DNA from: DATKZS01 sp035527835 [NCBI: bacterium]
Lineage (GTDB): Bacteria > RBG-13-61-14
Reading direction: 5' to 3'
Length of the DNA stretch: 40,085 nucleotides
Assembly: GCA_035527835.1 (NCBI GenBank)
Contig: DATKZS010000011.1
Span: 1 to 40,085, forward strand
In this document: one piece after another, positions 1 to 6,680 of the stretch
Layout of the letters: each line of letters begins with the position of its first letter
Position numbering within the stretch: the first letter of the stretch is position 1
Position numbers and translations under genes: made by a program
The notes under the pieces: model-generated
Database searches by the model: none
Seen by the model: the letters and a program-made list of their open reading frames with translations, nothing else
Told to the model about the DNA's origin: nothing

Positions 1-146
1 CCGACCCGGCAGAGTTGAGCCGCGCGCGCGAAAACGCCGGCCGAAAAACTATCAGCTCTTGAATAAACCACGCGGAGAGTTCAAGGAAATCATGCATCGG
101 AATCGATACAAGAAGGCTTAAGTTAGTGCCATTCGGGACACCATAC

Positions 147-260
147 CTATTTCTCTCCATTTGATGGCTTCCTTCCGGCCTTGCGGGGCCAGAGGAGGCG
201 GTCGAGGCGTATTTCCAGATCATGGACAAATTCCTTTCTACCCAAAGGACGGCCAGTGCC
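147..260 (-). pseudogene. C-terminal remnant of a RAYT (REP-associated Y1 transposase)
   Basis: The last 37 codons of a minus-strand reading frame end in TAG (147-149) and read GTGRPLGRKEFV, then LDRLLWPRKAGRKP. I recognise this as the usual basic C-terminus of REP-associated tyrosine transposases (Y1_Tnp family): a GRPLG turn, a short helix and a PRK-GRKP tail. The catalytic part with the HUH motif and nucleophilic tyrosine is absent, because the frame upstream of about 260 stops resembling the family. Directly after the stop (120-146, read on minus) lies a REP-like tail, GGTATGGTGTCCCGAATGGC, which often flanks such transposases. The fragment cannot be active. It shows that a RAYT once sat here, which fits the many palindromic repeats in the window. 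The family call rests on a short stretch. Confidence 0.6.
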
Positions 261-343
261 CTGGAAATTGGTATAATGGCGGGGAAGAGAAGAGGAAGAG
301 AACCACCAAGACACCAATTGATCCCACCAACCCACCCATCTTC

Positions 344-682
344 TCAGCCGAAGCTCGGGCTAGCCTCATTCCCATCGGTCAAGAGGCTGAGTTTCTGGAG
401 CGCCATGTCCCGGCTTTTGGCGTCAGGGAAGCGGCGAACGAAATCCTTTAAGATGCGGGCGGCAAAATCAGGGCAGTCGAGCTTGTCGGCCAACAGCCTC
501 CCCAGCAGGATATAGGCCTGCTCCAGCACCTGCGCTCGCACCTGGTAATGGATCTCCCTCTCCTTCTCGATCAGGACCTCAAGCGAGCGAGCGGCCAGAT
601 CGAATTTTCCCGACTTGATCAACTCCCGGCAAAGGCTGATCTGCAATGGGCCGGAGAGCACTGCCCGGTACTTGATGAACTG
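344..682 (-). pseudogene. C-terminal fragment of a helical-repeat (TPR-like) protein
   Basis: The minus-strand frame runs in from the edge of the MITE at 683 and ends at TGA (344-346), giving about 112 residues. It starts QFIKYRAVLSGPLQ and holds two to three amphipathic helix pairs, including CRELIKSGKFDLAARSLEVL and the TPR-like AARILKDFVRRFPDAKSRD. There is no ATG with a ribosome site. The only start-like codon (GTG, 659-661) lies inside a region that already reads as protein, and the frame meets a stop (716-718) inside the MITE. I therefore read it as the 3' end of a larger gene truncated by the MITE. The parent could be a TPR protein or the cytoplasmic tail of a membrane protein such as a rhomboid; the sequence does not decide. 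Confidence 0.55.
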
Positions 683-825
683 AAATTGGGGACAGCCACC
701 TTTTCTGTTCGTAAGCTATTGAAATTTAAAGTTATTATCAATGCCATATTGCAAGTGCATGATGCTCCGATATTCATAAATTATATCAATAAGTTGCCAT
801 CCGAAAAGGTGGCTGTCCCCAATTT
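683..825. mobile_element. 143-bp MITE with perfect 23-bp terminal inverted repeats
   Basis: Positions 683-705 (AAATTGGGGACAGCCACC then TTTTC) are perfectly repeated in inverted orientation at 803-825. The match continues imperfectly for about 14 more bases inward, where both arms contain a GTAAGCTATTGA-like stretch. The roughly 97-bp interior is AT-rich, unlike its surroundings, and encodes nothing. The GGGGACAGCCACC end is one I know from non-autonomous elements linked to Y1/RAYT transposases, and a RAYT remnant lies 420 bp to the left. A TG dinucleotide flanks both ends (681-682 and 826-827), too short to claim a target-site duplication. The element cuts the helical-repeat gene fragment. 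Confidence 0.8.
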
Positions 826-898
826 TGTCCTGGCTGGGCTTGAGCCGCCGGATAAATCCTTCCAGGCCTCACACCTCCCGAACACGTATAGGTTGTAA

Positions 899-1138
899 CC
901 ACTAAAGTCCCCGGGAGCAAGCTCCCGGAACCTCCGCCACTTCATCGCCGGGTCGCTCACCGTGCAGGGGATCTTCGTGGGGCCGCGCATAAGCTTCGAG
1001 AACATGAACCGCGCCATGGCCCAGCACAAGATGCGGCCGGTCATTGACCGCGTCTTCGAATTCAGCGAGGCCCGCGAGGCCATGCGCCACATGACCGATA
1101 AAAAGCACTTCGGCAAGGTCGGCATCAAGGTCGGATAA
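899..1138 (+). pseudogene. C-terminal fragment of a zinc-type alcohol dehydrogenase / quinone oxidoreductase
   Basis: An open plus-strand frame from just after a stop (896-898) to TAA (1136-1138) reads LTVQGIFVGPRISFENMNRA, followed by MRPVIDRVFEFSEAREAMRHM and then HFGKVGIKVG. This is the typical C-terminus of MDR-superfamily NAD(P)-dependent alcohol dehydrogenases: the segment after the Rossmann fold with PVID-x-VF-F-EA-EA--HM and a closing GK-x-x-I-x strand. The GroES-like domain, zinc ligands and cofactor-binding domain (about 260 residues) are missing, and there is no start codon with a ribosome site. It is a degraded gene end. Similarity probably begins near NLRHFIAG (929). The first ten codons of the open frame may be unrelated. 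Confidence 0.8.
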
Positions 1139-1153
1139 GCTGTGGTCCCGTGC

Positions 1154-1181
1154 TTGCATTTTGAATCGAAATTTGTATAAT
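1154..1181 (+). promoter_or_regulatory. Sigma70-like promoter for the 1427 gene
   Basis: TTGCAT (1154-1159) and a perfect TATAAT (1176-1181) are separated by 16 bp. It lies just after the dehydrogenase remnant and would start transcription near 1188, giving a leader of about 240 nt before the ATG at 1427. Confidence 0.55.
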
Positions 1182-1426
1182 GGCCGCGGGGAAAGGACCG
1201 AGAGAGAGGGACTGTCAAGGCGGGCCGGGCCGGGACATGCGAGAGGGGGCATGGCCGGGTCCCGCGCCGAGCCGGAAGAACGATAGATCCCGCCGGCAAG
1301 CGATAGCCTCCGCCGGCGGCCGCTCACGCCGCCACGGTTGGAGGCGCTGGCGGGTGTTGCAGCCTTTGCCGACACCTCCGATTCCCGTATGGGAAAGAAG
1401 CCATCAAGCACTAAGGGGGCAAGGTC
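1182..1426 (+). other. Long GC-rich, potentially structured 5' leader
   Basis: No credible coding frame fills this 245-nt stretch. Several self-complementary pairs are visible. CGGGAC and CATGC near 1230 can pair with GCATG and GTCCCG near 1250-1262. GGCGGC near 1317 can pair with GCCGCC near 1332. GGAGG and TGT near 1340-1355 can pair with ACACCTCC near 1370-1378. This could be a regulatory leader or an untranslated stretch of degraded DNA. I could not match it convincingly to a known riboswitch class. A clear AAGGGGGCAAGG ribosome site stands 5 bases before the ATG at 1427. Confidence 0.3.
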
Positions 1427-1975
1427 ATGGAAGTCAAAGGCACGATGCTGCTGAATTACATCAAGCTGATCCGGGCCAACCGCGGCCGGGCCTGGGACCA
1501 ATACCTCAAGCCCGAGGACTGGGAGATCATCAACGGCCACGTCTATGCCTCCAACCGCTATCCTTACGAGGCCTTCCGCCGCATCGGGTTCGCCGTGTTC
1601 AAGGTGATCGCCAACTCCAACCTCGACGTCACCCGCGCCTTCGGACGATTCAACATGAAGACCCTCCTCGAAACCTACTCCACCTCCCTGCTCGCCGCCG
1701 GAGACCCGCTCGCGAGCCTCAAAAAACTCGCCGCCTCCAAGCGCGTCTTCATGGCCGACGACTCCGACAGCAAAATGGCGGACCACGGCGACAACTGGGC
1801 CCGCATCATCATCACCATGCCCTCCCAGGAATCCGACCACGAGCGGACCCTCGCATTCTGCCACCAGTACGCCGGACACCTCGAAGAGCTCGTCGAACAG
1901 GCCGGCGCCAAAAAACCATCCGCCACCGTCTCCCCAAAGGACCGCACCTACGAAGTCATGATCAAGTGGGAATAA
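1427..1975 (+). CDS. Conserved hypothetical protein, DUF2378 / V4R-like
   Basis: 182 residues, soluble, with no signal peptide. The N-terminus (EVKGTMLLNYIKLIRANRG) followed by NRYPYEAFRRIGFAVFKVIA, and the closing SPKDRTYEVMIKWE strand, follow the pattern of TIGR02265/DUF2378 and related V4R/HNOB-like small-molecule-binding domains: a helical N-half, then a beta-rich C-half ending in an E-x-x-I-x-W strand. The C-terminal cysteine and zinc signature of typical V4R domains is not seen; only one Cys remains (FCHQY). A ribosome site (AAGGGGGCAAGG) decides the ATG at 1427 over in-frame alternatives. The gene is monocistronic, with its own promoter at 1154. Function is unknown; a sensory or ligand-binding role is only inferred from the fold resemblance. 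Confidence 0.7.
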   Translation: MEVKGTMLLNYIKLIRANRGRAWDQYLKPEDWEIINGHVYASNRYPYEAFRRIGFAVFKVIANSNLDVTRAFGRFNMKTLLETYSTSLLAAGDPLASLKKLAASKRVFMADDSDSKMADHGDNWARIIITMPSQESDHERTLAFCHQYAGHLEELVEQAGAKKPSATVSPKDRTYEVMIKWE

Positions 1976-2275
1976 AGGCCCTCCCGCAAGCTTCTGTTCA
2001 GAGACATTTTCCGCGCCGGGTCCGGCAGAGCTGGCCCAAAGCTCAGGCCACGGAGGCCCCTCCGGGAGAATTTCTTCGCGCCGCCCTAAACCTGTTCTCA
2101 ATGATTCCACTCCGTTAAGCATCTTTCCTCCTCTCCCATCCTGGTTTTTGTGGCCTGCCCCTTAGGACGCGAAGCCACTTCCGCGGCCTAGAATCCGGCC
2201 TCCCGCGTCCCAACATCCAGGCCACCCGCGTCCCAATCCCCGGGCCACGGAATAGGCCACGGAAAATACGGAAAG
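1976..2275. other. Non-coding stretch between the DUF2378-like gene and the OPT gene
   Basis: No gene is supported here. The only regular structure is a pair of adjacent 23-nt imperfect direct repeats at 2197-2219 and 2220-2242, both of the form GGCC(T/A)CCCGCGTCCCAA, followed by GGCCACGG motifs. The base composition is GC-rich on the left and shifts at about 2270 into the GGTTTGG heptamers. Confidence 0.5.
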
Positions 2276-2310
2276 GGTTTGAGGTTTGTGGTTTGGGGTT
2301 TGGGGTTGGA
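2276..2310 (+). repeat. Heptamer repeat, GGTTTGR-type, five units
   Basis: Five consecutive 7-nt units read GGTTTGA, GGTTTGT, GGTTTGG, GGTTTGG, GGTTGGA. On the opposite strand they resemble the AAGCCCC array 100 bp downstream, so the two arrays form a loosely inverted, G-rich/C-rich pair. Confidence 0.8.
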
Positions 2311-2410
2311 TATAATTGGATCGTGGCCCCCAAGCCCTCGTCGCCCCGGGCCCGAACAACATTTTGTAGAGCGCCGCTACCCAAAATCATTCCCCCCTAT
2401 CTTCAACCCC

Positions 2411-2480
2411 AAGCCCCAAGCCCCAAGCCCCAAGCCCCAAGCCCCAAGCCTCAAGCCCCAAGCCTCAAGCCTCAAGCCTT
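2411..2480 (+). repeat. Heptamer array, AAGCCYC, ten units
   Basis: Ten contiguous units: five perfect AAGCCCC (2411-2445), then AAGCCTC, AAGCCCC, AAGCCTC, AAGCCTC and AAGCCTT. A degenerate unit precedes them at 2404. The minus strand has runs of four G at 7-nt periodicity, so it could form G-quadruplexes. The array runs into the 3' end of the OPT transporter gene: its stop codon (TGA, 2465-2467) and last residues (LEA) are encoded by the repeat. Confidence 0.9.
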
Positions 2481-4438
2481 CCTTTGCCTATAGCAAATAG
2501 CATCACGGCCGCGGCGATGAGCGCCAGCGCCGCCACCGGGTCCTGCCAGGCCCCCGCCCATTGCGGGCCGTGGTGGATGAATTCCATGAAGCGGCCGGGC
2601 AGGCTCTCGGCGCCAAAGGACCGGGCCAGGCCCAGGACCATGCCGAGGAATGCGGACCCGGCGATCAGCCCGGAGGCGTACAGCACTCCGCGCTCGCACA
2701 CCGTTTCCCGGCAGGCGTTCTCCGGGGAGCCGTCCGGGGCGGCCTCGGCATCCGGTCCCCCTGCCCCCTTCCCTCTCGCGGCCAATCTCCGCTGTGCGAC
2801 CGCCCGGACCAGTCCTCCCAGCATGATGGGAGTGGTCATGTACAGCGGCAGGTAAAAACCAACGGCAAACGGCAGCGAGGGGATGCCGACGACCTCCACC
2901 ACCGCCGCGGCGCTGATCCCGATCAGGACCAGGGTCCAGGGCAGGTCGCCGGAGAGTACGCCCTTGACCACCAGCGACATCAAGGTGGCCTGCGGCGCGG
3001 GCAGTTTTTCCGAGCCGATGCCGAAGGCCTGGTGGAGGCGGAGCACCACGATGCCGATCACGGCGGCGGAGGTCAAGACGCCGACGATCTCTCCGATCTG
3101 CTGGAGCCGGGGCGTGGCGCGGACCAGGTAGCCGGTCTTCAGGTCCTGGCTCACGTCGCCGGCGATAGCGGCGCTGATGCAGACAATGGCGCCGACCCCC
3201 AGCGCCGCGGCCTGGCCCGCCGAGTCGGTCCAGCCCAGGGCCTTGAACACCAGCGACGTGGCGAGCAGCGCGGCGATGGTCATGCCCGAAATCGGATTGG
3301 ACGACGACCCGATCAGGCCCACGATGCGCGAGCTGACCGCGACAAAGAAAAAAGCGAACGACACGGCCAAAACGGCCGACACCCAATTGCCCGGGACCAG
3401 GCTCTTGGGCAAAAAAATCATGGCCAGGCAAAGCGCCAGCACGCCGGCGGCGATGAACGAGCCGGGAAGGTCCTTTTGAGCGCGGTCCGCAACCGCGCTC
3501 CCCTGCCCTTTCGCGCCCAGGTTCTTCAAAACCGCGAGCCCGCTTGACAGGATCACGGGCAACGAGCGGACCAGGGTGACCACGCCGCCGAACACCACCG
3601 CCCCCGCGCCGATGTAGCGCACGTAATAGTTCCAGATGCCGTGCGCGTCCAGTTCCGCCACCGGAACCGGTGACGGATAGATCAGAGAGGCGCTCGAACC
3701 GGCAAAAAGCTTGATGGCCGGAATGAACACCAGCCACGCCAGCGCGCCGCCGCCGAACATGATGGCGGCGATGCGCGGCCCGATGATGTAACCCACGCCG
3801 AGCAGGGCGGCCGACGAATTGGCCGATACCTCGGCGGAGGGGAAACGCGGGATGAGCCATTTCGGGGTCTCTTTCAGAACGCCGGCCCCGCTCACCAGGT
3901 ACTCGTAAAGCCCTCCCAGCCCCAAGCCCGCGAACACCAGCCAGCCCTTGGTCCCGCCCTCCTGGCCCGCTTCCAGCACCGACGCGCAGGCCGTGCCTTC
4001 CGGGTACACCAGCTTCCCGTGCTCGCGCACGATCAGGTAGCGCCGGAGCGGGATCATGAACAACACGCCGAGCACGCCGCCGATGGACCCGAGCACGAAG
4101 ATTTTCAGGATCCCGGGCGAAAGCCCGAGCAGGATCAGGGCGGGCACGGTGAAGATGATGCCCGCGGCCAGGGATTCGCCGGCGCTGCCGATGGTCTGCA
4201 CCATGTTGTTCTCCAGGATGGTCGCCGGCGCGAACAGCCGGGTGCGCCCGAGCGCCCGGAACAGGGAGATGGACATGACCGCGGCCGGAATGGAGGCCGA
4301 CACCGTGAGCCCGACCTTCAGCCCCAGATAGGCGTTGGCCGCGCCGAACAGGATGCCGACCACGATGCCCAACAAGACCGCCCGCACCGAAAACTCGGCC
4401 AGTTCCCGGTAATCGTCATGGCCCGTTTCCCCGCTCAT
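2465..4438 (-). CDS. OPT-family oligopeptide (or metal-chelate) transporter
   Basis: 657 residues, an inner-membrane protein with about 14-16 hydrophobic segments. The N-terminus has the OPT hallmark GILFGAANAYLGLKVGLTVS, then SIPAAVMSISLFRALG and the conserved ENNMVQTIGSAGESLAAG. Later segments include GSSSNPISGMTIAAL and GDVSQDLKTGYLV, both typical of bacterial OPT proteins (TIGR00733-like). The family imports oligopeptides or metal-siderophore complexes by proton coupling; the substrate here is not known. The ATG at 4438 is the first Met of the conserved N-terminus. The gene is monocistronic. Its last three residues and stop codon lie in the AAGCCYC heptamer array, so the natural C-terminus may have been altered by repeat expansion. 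Confidence 0.92.
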   Translation of the reverse strand: MSGETGHDDYRELAEFSVRAVLLGIVVGILFGAANAYLGLKVGLTVSASIPAAVMSISLFRALGRTRLFAPATILENNMVQTIGSAGESLAAGIIFTVPALILLGLSPGILKIFVLGSIGGVLGVLFMIPLRRYLIVREHGKLVYPEGTACASVLEAGQEGGTKGWLVFAGLGLGGLYEYLVSGAGVLKETPKWLIPRFPSAEVSANSSAALLGVGYIIGPRIAAIMFGGGALAWLVFIPAIKLFAGSSASLIYPSPVPVAELDAHGIWNYYVRYIGAGAVVFGGVVTLVRSLPVILSSGLAVLKNLGAKGQGSAVADRAQKDLPGSFIAAGVLALCLAMIFLPKSLVPGNWVSAVLAVSFAFFFVAVSSRIVGLIGSSSNPISGMTIAALLATSLVFKALGWTDSAGQAAALGVGAIVCISAAIAGDVSQDLKTGYLVRATPRLQQIGEIVGVLTSAAVIGIVVLRLHQAFGIGSEKLPAPQATLMSLVVKGVLSGDLPWTLVLIGISAAAVVEVVGIPSLPFAVGFYLPLYMTTPIMLGGLVRAVAQRRLAARGKGAGGPDAEAAPDGSPENACRETVCERGVLYASGLIAGSAFLGMVLGLARSFGAESLPGRFMEFIHHGPQWAGAWQDPVAALALIAAAVMLFAIGKGRLEA

Positions 4439-4504
4439 TCAGGCCATGATAAGGACAAGAGGGGTCAAAGGCAAGGCTTGATCACAAGGTCAAAGCAGAG
4501 CAGC

Positions 4505-4533
4505 TTGTAAAACCTTCTTGCACGGACTAAAAT
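4505..4533 (+). promoter_or_regulatory. Sigma70-like promoter for the MNT-HEPN pair
   Basis: TTGTAA (4505-4510) and TAAAAT (4528-4533) with an exact 17-bp spacer, 20 bases before the nucleotidyltransferase start. Transcription would begin near 4540. Confidence 0.55.
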
Positions 4534-4552
4534 CATACCTGGGAGAATGAGC

Positions 4553-4873
4553 ATGGAAGCGAAAGTCGAGACCATTCTCGCCGAGTTGCGGGAGGGCCTG
4601 GAAAAACTGTATGGCGACCGGCTGGTCCACCTGATCCTTTACGGCTCCCGGGCCCGGGGCGACGCCGAGCCGGATTCCGACATTGACGTCATGGTCGTGC
4701 TCAAGGGGCCCATCAGCCATGGACAGGAAACCAGAAACACCAGCGACCTGCGGCTCTCCCTGTCATTAGAATACGACGTCCTCATTTCCTTCACCTACAT
4801 TTCCGAAGAACAATTCGCCGCGGAACAAAGCCCTCTTCTCATCAATGTCCGCCGCGAAGGGATAAGGGTGTGA
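4553..4873 (+). CDS. MNT-type minimal nucleotidyltransferase (MntA-like antitoxin)
   Basis: 106 residues with the core of the DNA polymerase-beta-like minimal nucleotidyltransferase fold. YGSRARGDA (G31-S32) is followed 10 residues later by DSDIDVMV with the metal-binding Asp43 and Asp45. The third acidic position may be Asp75 in LEYDVLISF. Such proteins pair with HEPN proteins; in characterised pairs the MNT enzyme AMPylates the HEPN toxin and silences it. I place the start at ATG 4553, not the ATG at 4547, because the GGGAG ribosome site (4541-4545) is directly against 4547 but 7 bases from 4553. It overlaps the HEPN gene by 4 bases (GTGA), so the two are translationally coupled. The active site looks intact although the partner is broken. 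Confidence 0.85.
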   Translation: MEAKVETILAELREGLEKLYGDRLVHLILYGSRARGDAEPDSDIDVMVVLKGPISHGQETRNTSDLRLSLSLEYDVLISFTYISEEQFAAEQSPLLINVRREGIRV

Positions 4874-5265
4874 ACCCAGACTGCAACGCATTGCTGGACA
4901 AAGCGCGGCAAAGCCTCGCCGCGGCCCGCCTGTTGGCGAAAGAAGGCTTTGCCGACATCTCCGTATCACGGTCCTATTATGCAATGTTCTATCTGGCCGA
5001 GGCCTTGTTGCTGGCAAAAGGCCTGACCTATTCCAAACACTCCGCCGTGATCGCTGCGTTCAGCAAGGAACTGGTCAAGCCCGGCCGCGCGCCCGCGGAA
5101 TTTCACCGCTAACTCATTGATGCCGAGGATGACCGCAAAGTCGGTGATTACGGTTACAAATCGAACTTATCGAAAGATGATGCACTTGCTCATCTTGGGA
5201 ACGCGGTGAAATTCATGGAAATGGCGGAAAAGCTGCTGAGAAGCGACAATGACGAACAACAATGA
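4870..5265 (+). pseudogene. HEPN-domain protein interrupted by an in-frame TAA
   Basis: Starting at GTG 4870, overlapping mntA, the frame encodes a HEPN (PF05168/UPF0332-like) domain: SRSYYAMFYLAEALLLAKGL, then SKHSAVIAAF. At codon 81 (5110-5112) a TAA follows EFHR. The same frame then continues for 50 codons (LIDAEDDRKVGDYGYK, then AVKFMEMAEKLL) to TGA 5263-5265. That continuation is exactly the conserved HEPN C-terminus (HR-Y-LIDA-D-R--GDYG), with Tyr expected at the stop, so one base change (TAC or TAT to TAA) explains it. The truncated product would be 80 residues. The RNase motif R-x6-H also reads RSYYAMFY, with Tyr41 for His, as in many UPF0332 members. A sequencing error or strain variant is possible. 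Confidence 0.85.
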
Positions 5266-5336
5266 CCGTTGATCGGGGAAATGTCCCCGGATTCATGCCC
5301 ACCTTTCCGCCCATCCCTCCCACCCGGCCATGCAAG

Positions 5337-5365
5337 TTGAATCGCGGATTGCGCTATGCTAGAAA
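5337..5365 (+). promoter_or_regulatory. Possible promoter for the acyl-CoA dehydrogenase gene
   Basis: TTGAAT (5337-5342) and TAGAAA (5360-5365) with a 17-bp spacer. The -10 element is a weak match. Upstream, a short GGGGA/TCCCC hairpin (5275-5288) follows the HEPN gene but lacks a T-run. Confidence 0.35.
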
Positions 5366-5416
5366 TAACATCTGTTATCGCACCGGCTCAATCCAAATAA
5401 TGCGAGGAGGCAAGAC

Positions 5417-6562
5417 ATGAAGAGGACGCTGTTTAGTTCGGACCATGAGATGTTCCGGGACCAGTTCAAGAAGTTCATGGAACGCGAGATCGTGCCGCAT
5501 TACGACCAGTGGGAGAAGGAGGGCGCGGTGCCGCGCGAGCTGTGGAACAAGACGGGCGGGCAGGGCTTTGTTTGCCCGTGGCTGCCCGAGGAGTACGGCG
5601 GGGTGGGCGCGGATTTCCTCTACTCGGTGATCGAGATCGAGGAGATCGCCAACTGCGGCATCACCGGGTTCGCGCTCAACCTGCACTCGGACATCGTGGT
5701 GCCTTACATCTACAACTTCGGGAGCGAGGAGCAGAAAAAGAAATGGCTGCCCGGGACCGCCTCCGGCGAGATCGTGACCGCCGTGGCCATGACCGAGCCG
5801 GACGCGGGCTCGGACCTGCAGGGCATCCGGACCACCGCGGTCAAGGACGGCGACCATTACGTGATCAACGGCCAGAAGACGTTCATCTCCAACGGGTTGT
5901 GCAACGACCTGGTGATCATCGCGGCCAAGACCGACCCCAAAGCGCAGCCGGCGTACAAGGGCGTGAGCCTGATCTGCGTGGAGGCGGGCACGCCCGGCTA
6001 CATCAAGGGCCGCAAGCTGGAGAAGATCGGCTGGCACTCGCAGGACACGGCGGAGCTTTCTTTCGAGGATTGCCGGGTCCCCCTGAAAAACTGCCTGGGC
6101 GAGGAAGGCCAGGGCTTCATCCAGCTCATGAAGGAGTTGCAGCAGGAGCGGCTGGTGTGCGCCGTGGGGTGCGCGGCCGGGATGTGGCGGACCCTGGAGA
6201 TGACCAAGGAGTACATCCTGGAGCGCAAGGCCTTCGGCCGTCCGATCGCGGCGTTCCAGAACACGCGGTTCAAGATGGCGGAGATGTACACGATGGCGGA
6301 GGTCACGCAGGCGTTCGTGGACCGGCTGATCGTGGAGCACATGGCGCACCATAACGTTGACGTCGAGACCTCGATGGCCAAGTGGTGGACCACGGAGAAC
6401 CTGAAGAAGATCGTGGACGAGTGCCTCCAGTTCTTCGGCGGCTACGGCTACATGGAGGAGTACCCCATCGCCCGCGCCTACCGCGACGTGCGCGTGCAGA
6501 CCATCTTCGCGGGAACCACCGAGATCCAGAAGGAGATCATCAGCCGGAACCTGCTCAAATAG
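5417..6562 (+). CDS. Acyl-CoA dehydrogenase, long-chain/isovaleryl-type active site
   Basis: 381 residues, usual family length. It would oxidise an acyl-CoA to the trans-2-enoyl-CoA with FAD, passing electrons to ETF. Visible motifs are AMTEPDAGSDLQGI (signature 1, FAD binding, about 124-137), the GWHSQDTAELSFEDCRVP segment, KAFGRPIAAFQNTRFKMAEM, and the C-terminal QFFGGYGYMEEYPIARAYRD with TIFAGTTEIQ. The Glu that acts as base in short/medium-chain enzymes (YEGT-x-E loop) is replaced by Ala in FAGT. Instead Glu244 in LQQERLVCAVG fits the helix-G base of long-chain and isovaleryl-CoA dehydrogenases. AGGAGG lies 7 bases before ATG 5417. The gene stands alone; no ETF gene is nearby. Substrate length is not determined. 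Confidence 0.93.
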   Translation: MKRTLFSSDHEMFRDQFKKFMEREIVPHYDQWEKEGAVPRELWNKTGGQGFVCPWLPEEYGGVGADFLYSVIEIEEIANCGITGFALNLHSDIVVPYIYNFGSEEQKKKWLPGTASGEIVTAVAMTEPDAGSDLQGIRTTAVKDGDHYVINGQKTFISNGLCNDLVIIAAKTDPKAQPAYKGVSLICVEAGTPGYIKGRKLEKIGWHSQDTAELSFEDCRVPLKNCLGEEGQGFIQLMKELQQERLVCAVGCAAGMWRTLEMTKEYILERKAFGRPIAAFQNTRFKMAEMYTMAEVTQAFVDRLIVEHMAHHNVDVETSMAKWWTTENLKKIVDECLQFFGGYGYMEEYPIARAYRDVRVQTIFAGTTEIQKEIISRNLLK

Positions 6563-6586
6563 GCGCGGGAGACGGCGGCGTTTTAT

Positions 6587-6653
6587 TAACCACAGAGGCG
6601 CGAAGGCGCGGAGATGAAGAGCAAAATATTATTCTTTGCGCCTTTGCGCCGTT
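6587..6653. repeat. Imperfect palindrome, GGCGCGAAGG family
   Basis: The left arm AACCACAGAGGCGCGAAGGC (from 6587) pairs with CTTTGCGCCTTTGCGCC (6634-6650). Each arm is itself a tandem repeat of about 8 nt. It follows the acyl-CoA dehydrogenase stop by 25 bases and could end its transcript. It has the layout of the AACCGCCAAGACGCC elements at 14863 and 39869. Confidence 0.75.
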
Positions 6654-6680
6654 ATGTTGAAAGGTCCCGTTGATGTGATC

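Noticed and set aside
272-277. TATAAT as promoter for a plus-strand gene near 280
   Set aside because: No -35 at a suitable distance and no credible gene follows; the helical-repeat fragment is on the other strand.
1182-1426. c-di-GMP-I (GEMM) riboswitch
   Set aside because: Some aptamer-like words can be found, but their order and tetraloop-receptor elements do not fit the consensus; kept only as an unassigned leader.
902-2122. 406-codon minus-strand open frame across the dehydrogenase remnant and the DUF2378-like gene
   Set aside because: Low-complexity Gly/Val/Glu translation, antisense to recognisable coding sequence; no start context.
2411-2480. Heptamer array as a CRISPR or telomere-like end
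   Set aside because: Units are contiguous 7-mers without spacers, and the array is internal to the chromosome and next to a gene end.
2472-3860. 462-codon minus-strand frame inside the OPT gene
   Set aside because: Arg/Gly-rich shifted-frame translation of a recognisable transporter.
5110-5112. TAA recoded as an amino acid in the HEPN gene
   Set aside because: Other genes in the window use TAA as a normal stop (for example 14862-14864 and 7306-7308), so recoding is not supported.
6587-6653. Palindromes as CRISPR repeats
   Set aside because: Arms occur as single inverted pairs with no regular spacer-repeat series and no cas genes in the window.
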